Positions 36,711 through 44,725 of a stretch of 44,725 nt of DNA are shown here, piece by piece. The stretch comes from Bacteroidetes bacterium HGW-Bacteroidetes-7 (GTDB taxonomy: Bacteria > Bacteroidota > Bacteroidia > Bacteroidales > UBA932): NCBI GenBank assembly GCA_002842465.1, contig PHDA01000022.1, positions 43,885 to 88,609 of the forward strand. Reading direction: 5' to 3'. The stretch's first letter is position 1. Each line of letters starts with the position of its first letter. The translations under genes were made by a program, and so were the position numbers. A model generated the notes under the pieces. That model did no database searches and was not told the DNA's origin. It saw only the letters and a list, made by a program, of their open reading frames with translations.

Positions 36711-37664
36711 TTAAAAGCTGCCGCGCACAATTCCGGCAACATTGTCGGAGCGGCCGAGGGTGTAGTAGTGTATGCCAGGCACTCCGGCCTTTAGAAGTTC
36801 GCGGGACTGAGCGGTAGCCCACTCGACACCCACCTCACGGGCACCGGCATCATCCCGGCAGGCGGCAACCGCCTTGTACAGGTCATTTGGAACATCAATG
36901 TGGAAAGTCTGCGGAAGCAAACGAATATCGTTCAAGGCCGAAATCGGCTTCAGACCCGCAATAATCGGAACCTCAATCCCAGCACCTCGGCACGCCTCCA
37001 CAAACCTGAAAAACTTGGCATTGTCAAAAAACATCTGAGTAACAATGTAATGCGCGCCCTGGTCAACCTTCGCCTTAAGCAGCGCAATGTCGGCCTCCAT
37101 GTTGGGCGCCTCAAAATGCTTCTCCGGATAGCCGGCCACACCAATGCAAAACGAAGTGGGGGCAGCGTGCTCCATTGACTCGTCCAGATACTTGCCCCGG
37201 TTGAGATTCGCAATCTGCTTCACAAGGCCGGCTGCATTCGCATGCCCATCTTTCTCAGGAATGAAAGAGCGGCTGCCCCGGACAGGGTCGCCACGAAGGG
37301 CCAGAACGTCGTGAATTCCAAGGAAGTTCATCTCGATCAAAGCATTTTCGGTCTCCTCGCGAGTAAAACCGCCGCACAAAACATGGGGCACAACGGTGAT
37401 GTCGTACTTGTACTTGACGGCAGCCGCCAGCGCAATAGTGCCAGGCCGAATTCGCGCCACCCGCTTCTCAAGCGACCCGTCGGGCCTCTCGCGGTACGTA
37501 GTCTCGTTGCGGTGCGAAGTAAAATTGATATAAGCCGGCTGAAACTCCAGCAACCCTTCGATAGCGGTGTAAACCTTGTCAATACTGTGTCCCTTTAACG
37601 GAGGGAGGAGCTCAAATGTGAAGAGCGGGCTTTTTGCGGTTTGAATTTTTTCGAGTACGGTCAT
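36711..37664 (-). CDS. metF: Methylenetetrahydrofolate reductase
   Basis: 317 residues, FAD-dependent TIM barrel reducing 5,10-methylene-THF to 5-methyl-THF, the methyl donor for MetH. Conserved FTFELLPPLKG near the N-terminus (family FEFFPP), HVLCGG, NFLGIHDVLALRGDP, and TQMFFDN. Start ATG at 37664; the stop TAA is immediately followed by the arm of element copy 4. Flanked on both sides by palindromic elements, it likely has its own promoter. Confidence 0.96.
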   Translation of the reverse strand: MTVLEKIQTAKSPLFTFELLPPLKGHSIDKVYTAIEGLLEFQPAYINFTSHRNETTYRERPDGSLEKRVARIRPGTIALAAAVKYKYDITVVPHVLCGGFTREETENALIEMNFLGIHDVLALRGDPVRGSRSFIPEKDGHANAAGLVKQIANLNRGKYLDESMEHAAPTSFCIGVAGYPEKHFEAPNMEADIALLKAKVDQGAHYIVTQMFFDNAKFFRFVEACRGAGIEVPIIAGLKPISALNDIRLLPQTFHIDVPNDLYKAVAACRDDAGAREVGVEWATAQSRELLKAGVPGIHYYTLGRSDNVAGIVRGSF

Positions 37665-37698
37665 GTTTAGGGGGTTTTGTATGTGTTTAGGGGTGGTT

Positions 37699-37833
37699 CT
37701 CCGCGCCAGTTTTGGACATATTGTTGATTATGAGAGTGTTCTAAAACAGACTTTTGTTAAAAATGGGTTTTGTGAAGAAAGTCTAATTTGTATATATCTG
37801 AAATATATGTAGTTATCCAAAAGTGGCGCGGAG
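37699..37833. repeat. 135-bp palindromic element, copy 5, overlapping metH
   Basis: Exactly 135 bp. The right arm has one change (AAAAGTGG for AAAACTGG) shared with copy 4. The inner stem AGACTTT/AAAGTCT is intact. The last 21 bases of the element (37813-37833) encode the final six residues and stop codon of MetH on the minus strand. It ends 34 bases before the metF start on the other side. Confidence 0.92.
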
Positions 37834-40800
37834 ATGTTTTTCGGCCTCCTGTAGTGTAATGTTTTTGCGTTGGGCGTAGTCGCGGAGCTGGTCGGGGGCG
37901 ATTGGGCCTACGTTAAAGTATGTGGAGGCGGGGTGGTCGAAGATGTAGCCGCACACAGATGCGGGCGGATCCATTGTGTAGTTTTCGGTAAGGTGTACGC
38001 CAATGCGTTGCTCTGCCTGAAGAATGTCAAAGAGGATTTTCTTTTCGGAGTGGTCTGGGCAGGCAGGGTAGCCGGGTGCAGGGCGTATGCCTTGGAATTT
38101 GTTGCGGAAGAGCTCTTGCGCATTGAGGTTTTCGTCTGGTGCGTATGCCCAGTACTCTTTGCGAACTCTTTCGTGCAGCCATTCAGCGGTGGCCTCTGCC
38201 AGACGGTCGCTCAAAATCCTGATCATAATGGTGGCGTAGTCGTCGTTTTGGTATGTGGCAAATTTTTGGTTGTCGATTTTTGATGTGACCACGAAGAGGC
38301 CGAGGTGAGACGAATCGGTTTTGTTGGAAATGTTGCTTGCTTCAGGCAGCAGAAAATCGGCGAGGCAGAGGTTGGGGGTGCCGGCGGGTTTTTGCTCCTG
38401 GTTGCGGAGGAAGCAGAGGCGGTAAGGGGTTGATTTTACGTCAACAATGGCGTCGTCACCTTGGGAGTGGGCGGGAAATAGGCCGATGAGGGCGTGGGCA
38501 GATATGAGATTGGTTTGGCAGATGATCTCAATGTATTTTTGGGCTTGTTCGTAGAGCTCTTTAGCTTCGGCGCCTTTAACGGGGTCGTTAAAGATGTCGG
38601 GGTATTTGCCGGTGAGCTTCCACGCATAAAAGAAAAATGTCCAATCAATATAGGGGATGAGCTCCTTTAAATCAATGTTTTTGAGTTCGTGAATGCCGGG
38701 TTTTGCAGGTGGAGTGGAGTTGTAAAGTGCTGATCCGGCAGTGGTTGTTGGGTTGAGCTGGTTGGTGCGAGCTTGAGATAGCGGGATGAGTTTTTGGGTG
38801 GACTTTGAGTTGAGGTGAGCTTCACGAAGATCACTGTAGCGTTGAGTGAGGCGGGTGAGGTAGTCGGGTGCGGTTTCGCTGCGGAGCGCAGAGAGCACGC
38901 CGGCAGCTTTAGAAGCGTCCTTTACATGAACCACCGCACCGGAATAGCCCGGAGCAATCTTAACCGCAGCATGAATCTCAGAGGTGGTCGCACCACCAAT
39001 AAGCAACGGCAACTTAACACCTCTGCGCTCCATCTCCGAAGCAACATTCACCATCTCGTCAAGCGAAGGAGTTATCAGGCCACTCAGCCCAATATAATCG
39101 ACATTGTGCTCAATTGCAGAATCAATAATCCGCTCCGCAGGAACCATAACTCCAAGATCGACAATCTCGTAGTTGTTGCACGAGAGTACAACGCTCACAA
39201 TGTTTTTGCCAATATCGTGCACATCGCCCTTAACGGTAGCAAGAAGCAGTTTGCCCGAACTCTTTACGGGTGCGCCCTGGTTCTCCTCCAAAATGAATGG
39301 CGAAAGGGCCTCAACCGCCCTCTTCATAACGCGCGCACTTTTAACCACCTGAGGCAGAAACATTTTGCCCGACCCAAACAGATCCCCAACCTCGTTCATC
39401 GAATCCATCAGGGGCCCCTCAATCACATCTAGTGTACGCGAATAGTTTAGGCGCGCCTCAAGAGCATCCTCCTGAATATGAGTGTCAATTCCTTTAATTA
39501 AAGAGTACTTGAGCCTTTCGTTTACGGGCAGCGTGCGCCACTCAGCAGCACGAGCAGCAGCAGACGAAACAGCACCCGAACCGGAACGCGGGAAAGAAGA
39601 ATTGACAGAAAGGTTTGAAGGGGATGAATCTAAGGTTGTTGGGGTGGGGTGGAGCTGCTGCTCGGCGTAGGTGAGCAGGCGCTCGGTGGCGTCACGGCGG
39701 CGGTTCAGGATTAGATCTTCGGTAAGTTGGAGCAGGTTGGTGGGAATTTGACTGTAAACCTGCAGCATGCTTGGGTTAACAATACCCATGTCAAGGCCGG
39801 CGTTAATGGCGTGGTAAAGGAATACCGAATGCATGGCCTCGCGAATCTCGTCCATACCACGGAACGAGAATGAGAGGTTGCTTATGCCGCCGCTCACCTT
39901 AGCGTGGGGCAGATTCTGCTTAATCCACTCGGTAGCCTTTATGAAATCGGCAGCGTAGTTGTTGTGCTCCTCAATACCCGTGGCAACTGCAAGCACATTG
40001 GGGTCAAAAATAATGTCTTCAGGCGGAAAACCAATCTTGTTGGTAAGCAAACGGTAACTCCTCTTCGCAACCTCAATGCGCCTTTGGTAACTGTCGGCCT
40101 GGCCCTGCTCATCAAAAAGCATCACCACAGCAGCAGCCCCGTACCTCCGAATTAACCCGGCACGGTGCAGAAACAACTTCTCGCCCTCCTTTAGACTTAT
40201 TGAATTTACAATCGACTTACCCTGAATACATTTGAGAGCACTCTCGATAACCTCCCACTTAGAGGAGTCAATCATGAGCGGCAATTTGGCAATGTCCGGC
40301 TCGGCCATAATCAAATTGACAAACCTGACCATCGCACTCTGAGAATCCAGCATGGCCTCGTCCATACAGATATCAATAACCTGAGCACCACCATCTACCT
40401 GCTCACGAGCAACCTCAAGAGCCTCGCCATACCTCTCCTCCTTTATCAGACGCGCAAACTTCTTAGACCCGGAGACATTTGTCCTCTCACCAATGTTCAC
40501 AAAATTGGTCTGCGGAGTAACTACAAGCGGCTCAAGACCACTCAAGCGCGTATATTGCTCAATAACAGGAATCTCCCTCGGCTTGTGCCTGGCAGCAATC
40601 TCTGCAATCTTTTCGATATGGGCAGGAGTGGTACCACAACACCCGCCAATTATATTCACCCAGCCACTCTGCATAAACTCCTCGGTAATCTCCGCCATCT
40701 GAACAGCCTCCTGGTCGTACTCACCAAACTGGTTGGGAAGACCCGCATTGGGGTGGACAGAGACAAAAAACGGCGACTTTGCCGAAATCTCCCTGACAAA

Positions 40801-41568
40801 CGGCCTCAGTTGGGCGGCTCCCATTGCACAATTCAGACCCACGCTCAACAACGGAAAATGCGAAACCGAAATCAGAAACGCCTCAAGAGTCTGCCCCGTT
40901 AAAGTCCTGCCACTGGCATCGGTAATTGTCACCGAAATCATCACCGGCAACTGCACACCCTTCTCCTGAAACACATTCCCAATGGCAAACAGAGCCGCCT
41001 TGGCGTTCAAAACGTCAAAGACAGTCTCTACAAGCAAAATATGCACACCACCATCAATCAAACCACGAACCTGCTGCGAATATGCCGAAACCAACTGATC
41101 AAACGAAACACTCCTCGCACCAGGGTCACCCACATCAGCCGACATAGATGCCGTCCTGTTAGTCGGCCCTATTGACCCCGCAACAAAGCAGGCGCGGCGA
41201 CACGATTTTTCGAGGGAGGCAGCATACAACTCAACCGCCTCGACACCCAGCCGCGCCCCAGCCAGATTCAACTCATAAACCATCCCCTCCATGTCATAAT
41301 CGGCCAGAGATATTGAATTGGCATTAAACGTATTAGTGCTAATGATATCCGCCCCCGCCATAAGATATTCAAGATGAATGGCCTGAATAACATCGGGACG
41401 AGTAATAGTGAGGAGGTCGTTATTCCCCTTAAGAGGCTTGGAGTGATTTCTGAATTTGGAGCAGCGATAATCATCCTCCTGCAAACGATAGCGCTGAATC
41501 ATGGTACCCATAGCACCATCCAGCACCAGGATCCTCTTTTTAAGGAGATCCGGAAGCAATTTGTTCAT
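37813..41568 (-). CDS. metH: Cobalamin-dependent methionine synthase
   Basis: 1251 residues, full four-module enzyme. Homocysteine-binding barrel with the zinc cysteines C310-C311 ([12 protein letters not shown]), pterin-binding barrel ([14 protein letters not shown]), B12-binding domain with [10 protein letters not shown] (H784 as lower cobalt ligand), and the C-terminal activation domain ([17 protein letters not shown]). Two Ser/Thr/Pro-rich linkers near residues 655-690 and 930-970 are longer than usual. The C-terminal LRATFG and stop codon are encoded by palindromic element copy 5. It starts 45 bases after a DegT-type gene on the same strand. I see no cobalamin or SAM riboswitch before it. 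Confidence 0.97.
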   Translation of the reverse strand: MNKLLPDLLKKRILVLDGAMGTMIQRYRLQEDDYRCSKFRNHSKPLKGNNDLLTITRPDVIQAIHLEYLMAGADIISTNTFNANSISLADYDMEGMVYELNLAGARLGVEAVELYAASLEKSCRRACFVAGSIGPTNRTASMSADVGDPGARSVSFDQLVSAYSQQVRGLIDGGVHILLVETVFDVLNAKAALFAIGNVFQEKGVQLPVMISVTITDASGRTLTGQTLEAFLISVSHFPLLSVGLNCAMGAAQLRPFVREISAKSPFFVSVHPNAGLPNQFGEYDQEAVQMAEITEEFMQSGWVNIIGGCCGTTPAHIEKIAEIAARHKPREIPVIEQYTRLSGLEPLVVTPQTNFVNIGERTNVSGSKKFARLIKEERYGEALEVAREQVDGGAQVIDICMDEAMLDSQSAMVRFVNLIMAEPDIAKLPLMIDSSKWEVIESALKCIQGKSIVNSISLKEGEKLFLHRAGLIRRYGAAAVVMLFDEQGQADSYQRRIEVAKRSYRLLTNKIGFPPEDIIFDPNVLAVATGIEEHNNYAADFIKATEWIKQNLPHAKVSGGISNLSFSFRGMDEIREAMHSVFLYHAINAGLDMGIVNPSMLQVYSQIPTNLLQLTEDLILNRRRDATERLLTYAEQQLHPTPTTLDSSPSNLSVNSSFPRSGSGAVSSAAARAAEWRTLPVNERLKYSLIKGIDTHIQEDALEARLNYSRTLDVIEGPLMDSMNEVGDLFGSGKMFLPQVVKSARVMKRAVEALSPFILEENQGAPVKSSGKLLLATVKGDVHDIGKNIVSVVLSCNNYEIVDLGVMVPAERIIDSAIEHNVDYIGLSGLITPSLDEMVNVASEMERRGVKLPLLIGGATTSEIHAAVKIAPGYSGAVVHVKDASKAAGVLSALRSETAPDYLTRLTQRYSDLREAHLNSKSTQKLIPLSQARTNQLNPTTTAGSALYNSTPPAKPGIHELKNIDLKELIPYIDWTFFFYAWKLTGKYPDIFNDPVKGAEAKELYEQAQKYIEIICQTNLISAHALIGLFPAHSQGDDAIVDVKSTPYRLCFLRNQEQKPAGTPNLCLADFLLPEASNISNKTDSSHLGLFVVTSKIDNQKFATYQNDDYATIMIRILSDRLAEATAEWLHERVRKEYWAYAPDENLNAQELFRNKFQGIRPAPGYPACPDHSEKKILFDILQAEQRIGVHLTENYTMDPPASVCGYIFDHPASTYFNVGPIAPDQLRDYAQRKNITLQEAEKHLRATFG

Positions 41569-41613
41569 CAGAATTTATTTTTGAAATGAGCGGTTAGTCT
41601 CAAATGTTAGAAA

Positions 41614-42756
41614 TCAATTTTTTGAAGAGAGTTCGATAATTACTCCCACAACTCTTTTAATATCATCATCGGAGAGAGTTGGGTGTGACGGCAGGCAGAG
41701 GCCGTTTTCAAAGAGTTTTTCAGAGGTTCCGTTTCCGTAAAACGGATATTTTTCAAATATAGGCTGCAGATGCATTGGCTTCCAAAGTGGGCGGGTTTCA
41801 ATATTTTGAGCCTCCATTGCAAGACGAAGCTCTTCGCGATTGAATCCTGCAACTTTAGGATCAATAATGATAGAGGTAAGCCACATGTTGGATTCAAAAT
41901 CAGCGTTAGGATTGCTCTGAAATGATATGCCCGGAACCTTTTCCAGAAATTTTCTATACTTGGTGTTTACCTCTCTGCGTGTGGCAATATGATCATTTAA
42001 AACTAACATTTGTCCCCGACCTATACCTGCACAAATATTACTCAACCTGTAATTATAGCCAATCTCTGAATGCTGGTAATGAGGCGCTTTATCTCGAGCC
42101 TGTGTAGCCAAAAATTTTGTCTTATCAGCCTCATCCTGAGTTGAACACACAAGCGCACCGCCACCAGAAGTAGTAATAATCTTATTGCCATTAAATGATA
42201 GACAAGCAAATTCACCAAAAGTACCACAAAACTGTCCTTTGTATTTTGAGCCCAAAGCCTCGGCAGCATCCTCTAAAACAGGAATTTCATAACGATTTGC
42301 CACTTCCATAATTTCATCCATTTTCGCGGGCATCCCGTATAGGTGCACAGGAATAATTGCCTTAGGCTTTTTACCTGTAACTTGAATTCTTTCATTAATT
42401 GCCTTTTCAAGCATACAAGGATCCATGTTCCAGGTATCAGGCTCACTGTCAATAAAGACTGGGTTTGCTCCCAAATATTTAATTGGATTAGCACTTGCTG
42501 AAAATGTCAATGACTGACATATAACGTCATCACCCGGCTGTACTCCCAGTTGAATTAAACCCAAATGAATAGCCGCAGTCCCTGAGCTTAATGCAATAAT
42601 ATGTTTCTCTCCACCCAAGTATCCCTCCAGATCCTTCTCAAAACCATCTACATTCGGCCCCAAAGGAACCACCCAGTTGGTGTCAAATGCCTCCTGAATG
42701 AACTGTTGTTCCTGTCCGCCCATATGAGCAAGGGAAAGCCAGATTTTCTGTTGCAT
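41614..42756 (-). CDS. DegT/DnrJ/EryC1/StrS aminotransferase
   Basis: 380 residues, PLP-dependent sugar aminotransferase of the LegC/PglE-like branch. SSGTAAIHLGL, EDAAEALGSKY (D163 region) and SFNGNKIITTSGGG, with K192 as PLP lysine, are intact. It would aminate a keto-sugar nucleotide at C3 or C4 for a surface glycan. The gene follows the FemAB/GNAT-like gene after four bases and precedes metH. It may pair with a FlaA1-like dehydratase such as that at 22776, but that is inference from pathway logic. Confidence 0.92.
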   Translation of the reverse strand: MQQKIWLSLAHMGGQEQQFIQEAFDTNWVVPLGPNVDGFEKDLEGYLGGEKHIIALSSGTAAIHLGLIQLGVQPGDDVICQSLTFSASANPIKYLGANPVFIDSEPDTWNMDPCMLEKAINERIQVTGKKPKAIIPVHLYGMPAKMDEIMEVANRYEIPVLEDAAEALGSKYKGQFCGTFGEFACLSFNGNKIITTSGGGALVCSTQDEADKTKFLATQARDKAPHYQHSEIGYNYRLSNICAGIGRGQMLVLNDHIATRREVNTKYRKFLEKVPGISFQSNPNADFESNMWLTSIIIDPKVAGFNREELRLAMEAQNIETRPLWKPMHLQPIFEKYPFYGNGTSEKLFENGLCLPSHPTLSDDDIKRVVGVIIELSSKN

Positions 42757-42760
42757 ATAA

Positions 42761-43837
42761 TTAATCTATCTTATTAAATAAGGGAAAAAATGACTCATCT
42801 TCAATTGACAATGGATCAAGCGAGTTATTAATTCGAAATGTATTATTCAGCTTAACTAGTTTAATATATATATCATCATTTACAATTTTCCTACCTGTAA
42901 AAAATGTCACGATATCGTTAGGGAAGAAAGATTTTTTGTATTTGAAAATCCCATCTTCATATCCATATCCTCCTCCTAAAACATAATAATCTTTACCATT
43001 TCTCCGTGCCCAATTTATTAATTCAAATTTTAGAAAATCATTTGGTCGTTTGTCAAAAAAAATCTCATCCGTTCCTCCAAGAAATGAAAAAATTGAATTT
43101 TTAGAAACAAGTATAAGTTCAGAAGAAATCACCTTTTCTTCGAAATATACATTACATATTGCGGAATTGTATGGATTATTTCTTATAAAACTCTTGAAAT
43201 CAGATAAATTATAATAAAATTTCTTTGAAGCTTTTGTTCGAATCATTGTTTTAATATAAATGTCATAGAAACACTCAATTTCAATATCTGTAATATCTAA
43301 GTATATAATTTTACTAATTAGGCCTTCACGTTTTGCTTTGTTTACATTTTTTCTGACTTTTGAATCAAATAACTTCCATTGCAATTCTTCATTAATAATA
43401 CAGCCTTTTACATTAAGCATTGTTTTGTGCAAGGTTGAATTATAATAATTAAAATTTTCAAAAAGATTAAAACGAACAAATTCCGTAACTACATTATTTT
43501 TTGAATACCATTCATTAATATCAATCCAAAATTGGTTGATGGTTTTTTCATCAATTTCTTTTGATGTGAGTGGACCAGTATATCCATATGGAGATGAAAA
43601 TTGTTTGTATTCTGTTTGGGTGTTAGATATGCTAACATTAGAAATATAGCCTGGCATTAAAATATACTTCTCGGAAATGTCATCGAGGTATACGAAAGAT
43701 ATAAGATTGCTATTGCATTCAGTAAAATATCTTAAGTAGTCGTATAAAAAATAGGGATCATTTGTATTAATTATTTTGTATATTCTATTGTATATTTCAA
43801 TGTCACTATTTTGTGAAAGATCAAGAACATTAAGCAT
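42761..43837 (-). CDS. FemAB/GNAT-like acyl or aminoacyl transferase
   Basis: 358 residues, AT-rich codon use. The pattern (N-terminal domain; KVRKNVNKAKREGL; then an acyltransferase core with SELILVSKNSIFSFLGGTDE and FLKFELINWARRNGKDYYVLGGGYG) is that of FemAB/BioF2-type acetyltransf_6 proteins found in polysaccharide loci. It probably transfers an acyl or aminoacyl group to an amino sugar made by the neighbouring aminotransferases. It overlaps the upstream DegT-type gene by 8 bases. Donor and acceptor are unknown. Confidence 0.72.
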   Translation of the reverse strand: MLNVLDLSQNSDIEIYNRIYKIINTNDPYFLYDYLRYFTECNSNLISFVYLDDISEKYILMPGYISNVSISNTQTEYKQFSSPYGYTGPLTSKEIDEKTINQFWIDINEWYSKNNVVTEFVRFNLFENFNYYNSTLHKTMLNVKGCIINEELQWKLFDSKVRKNVNKAKREGLISKIIYLDITDIEIECFYDIYIKTMIRTKASKKFYYNLSDFKSFIRNNPYNSAICNVYFEEKVISSELILVSKNSIFSFLGGTDEIFFDKRPNDFLKFELINWARRNGKDYYVLGGGYGYEDGIFKYKKSFFPNDIVTFFTGRKIVNDDIYIKLVKLNNTFRINNSLDPLSIEDESFFPLFNKID

Positions 43838-44725
43838 TTATTATTTCTTTAAATTTTACAATCATTTCATCAATATCTTTAAAATCAATATCTTGATGAA
43901 TCGGAAAGTTTATTATATTTTTTGAAATATATAAAGTGTTGTTGTATTCCAAGGATTGAATTTCATTAACCATTGTATGATACAAACTTACTAGACCAAA
44001 TCCTGCATTATTCATTTCAAAATAAACATTATCACGATTATTCTCATTTAATATAATAGGTAAAGTTTGAGGACAGATACCCTCTTTAAGTTCTGGATGT
44101 AAAAGAGTAATTTTTTTAATCTCTTTTAATTTATTACTTAAATAAGTATAATTTTTTCTCCTAATATCAAAGATTGAATAATAATCATATACAATATTTG
44201 AATAGGATTCAAAATTCGGAGTAATTGAAGTAGGATTATTCTCAACAAGCATACCACCGCTTTCTAGCGGTAATAATTTGTGTAAAGAGTAAAATGTATA
44301 TACACTCAGTCTTCCACAAATACCGCCAATTATATCAGAAATCCATGCGTGCGCGCAATCTTCAACGAATTGTATTTTATTATTAGTTAAGTAGTTTGCA
44401 ATCTGATAATAGTTAACATCGGGAAAGCCAAAATAATGCACTAAAAGTACTATACTGGAACTAGATACTTTTGATTTTAAATCCTCAAAATCAATTTTTA
44501 GCGACCGGTCTAGTTTATAAAAGTTAAATTTAACTTTTGAATTTTTAACTGAATCAAAAATCCCACTTCCTTCATTTGCAGACCAACCAATGTATGCTGG
44601 TAGCAAAATTTCAATATTTTTATTTGTTAACTTATATTTGTCGATAATTATACTCCAAGCATCTCTAGCTGATGATGTTATATAACAAGCCCGTCTGAAG
44701 TGATTTAAATCTTTTGCTTTTTTCT
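43830..44725 (-). CDS. DegT-family aminotransferase-like protein, 5' end cut by window
   Basis: The frame is open to the right edge (upstream residues read ITSSARDAWSIII before LLPAYIGWSANEGSG), so the start lies outside and the TTG at 44606 is internal. About 298 residues are present. Conserved points are VHYFGFP, FVEDCAHAW and SLHKLLPLESGGML with the presumed PLP lysine. It is diverged from the second DegT-type gene in this locus. Very AT-rich. It is likely a sugar aminotransferase, perhaps specific to a variable O-unit. Confidence 0.8.
   Translation of the reverse strand, partial: KKAKDLNHFRRACYITSSARDAWSIIIDKYKLTNKNIEILLPAYIGWSANEGSGIFDSVKNSKVKFNFYKLDRSLKIDFEDLKSKVSSSSIVLLVHYFGFPDVNYYQIANYLTNNKIQFVEDCAHAWISDIIGGICGRLSVYTFYSLHKLLPLESGGMLVENNPTSITPNFESYSNIVYDYYSIFDIRRKNYTYLSNKLKEIKKITLLHPELKEGICPQTLPIILNENNRDNVYFEMNNAGFGLVSLYHTMVNEIQSLEYNNTLYISKNIINFPIHQDIDFKDIDEMIVKFKEIINA

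Noticed and set aside
12423-37833. CRISPR array from the repeated CTCCGCGCC motif
   Set aside because: Copies are widely and irregularly spaced, palindromic over 135 bp, and lack spacers of even length; no cas genes are present.
37870-41589. Many open frames antisense to metH and metF
   Set aside because: They are shadows caused by GC-richer codon use; the sense frames encode complete, conserved enzymes.
41569-41613. SAM or cobalamin riboswitch before metH
   Set aside because: The gap is only 45 bases and shows no riboswitch core; the element copies do not match SAM or B12 box sequences either.
1-44725. tRNA or rRNA genes, prophage or insertion sequences
   Set aside because: No cloverleaf, rRNA-like stretch, transposase or phage gene was found by reading both strands.

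Overview
The window looks like chromosomal DNA of an anaerobic or microaerophilic member of the Bacteroidales (Bacteroidota); I cannot fix the genus. The grounds are: a BACON-domain / M64-peptidase lipoprotein, a radical-SAM/lipoprotein pair of the kind described from Bacteroidetes, SPII lipoproteins with short N-termini, several TAnnTTTG-like -7 elements, and a near-absence of Shine-Dalgarno sequences (one striking exception before a CobW-type GTPase gene). No rRNA, tRNA, CRISPR array, phage or transposase gene was seen.

Layout. 1-401: 3' end of a Cu+-type P1B ATPase. 418-6363 (minus): a sugar-nucleotide operon, rfbA-rfbC-rfbD-rfbB (dTDP-L-rhamnose) followed by wbuC and two tandem WlbA/WbpB-like dehydrogenase paralogues; a patatin-like lipase gene lies directly upstream. 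7577-12388 (plus): an orphan LytS-type sensor kinase, a ferritin, and a radical-SAM/SPASM enzyme with its lipoprotein partner. 12830-14857 (minus): sucCD. 15050-17508 (plus): a corrinoid-methyltransferase-like UroD-fold protein fused to a thioredoxin domain, with a CobW-family GTPase. 17522-22731: secreted phosphodiesterase/nuclease, secreted creatininase-like amidohydrolase and a large M64 lipoprotein. 22776-29666: a FlaA1/CapD-like dehydratase, an MFS exporter, a helical lipoprotein, manC, an AraC regulator and a long ugd. 29785-32253: an ATP-cone/restriction-endonuclease fusion and two envelope thioredoxin-fold proteins. 32579-35152: a calcineurin-like phosphoesterase fused to a PQQ-type propeller. 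35181-41568 (minus): the methyl cycle, metH-metF-ahcY. 41614-44725 (minus): two DegT-type aminotransferases and a FemAB/GNAT-like protein; the last part is much more AT-rich and looks like a variable surface-glycan locus running off the window.

The most unusual thing is not a gene. A dispersed, quasi-palindromic element is present in four full copies of exactly 135 bp (12425, 12675, 32343 and 37699), one copy lacking its left arm but keeping the same register (to 36709), and two remnants (about 29767 and 30694). Its ends are CTCCGCGCCAGTTTTGG and the inverse, and an inner AGACTTT/AAAGTCT stem is nested inside. Copies sit at gene ends: one supplies the last six codons and stop of metH, and two others begin right after the stop codons of metF and of the ATP-cone nuclease. 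It resembles ERIC-type or MITE-type elements in size and symmetry, but I do not recognise it. A second layer of small-scale structure is short tandem repeats (11, 13, 15, 19 and 28 bp units) placed at or just after stop codons.
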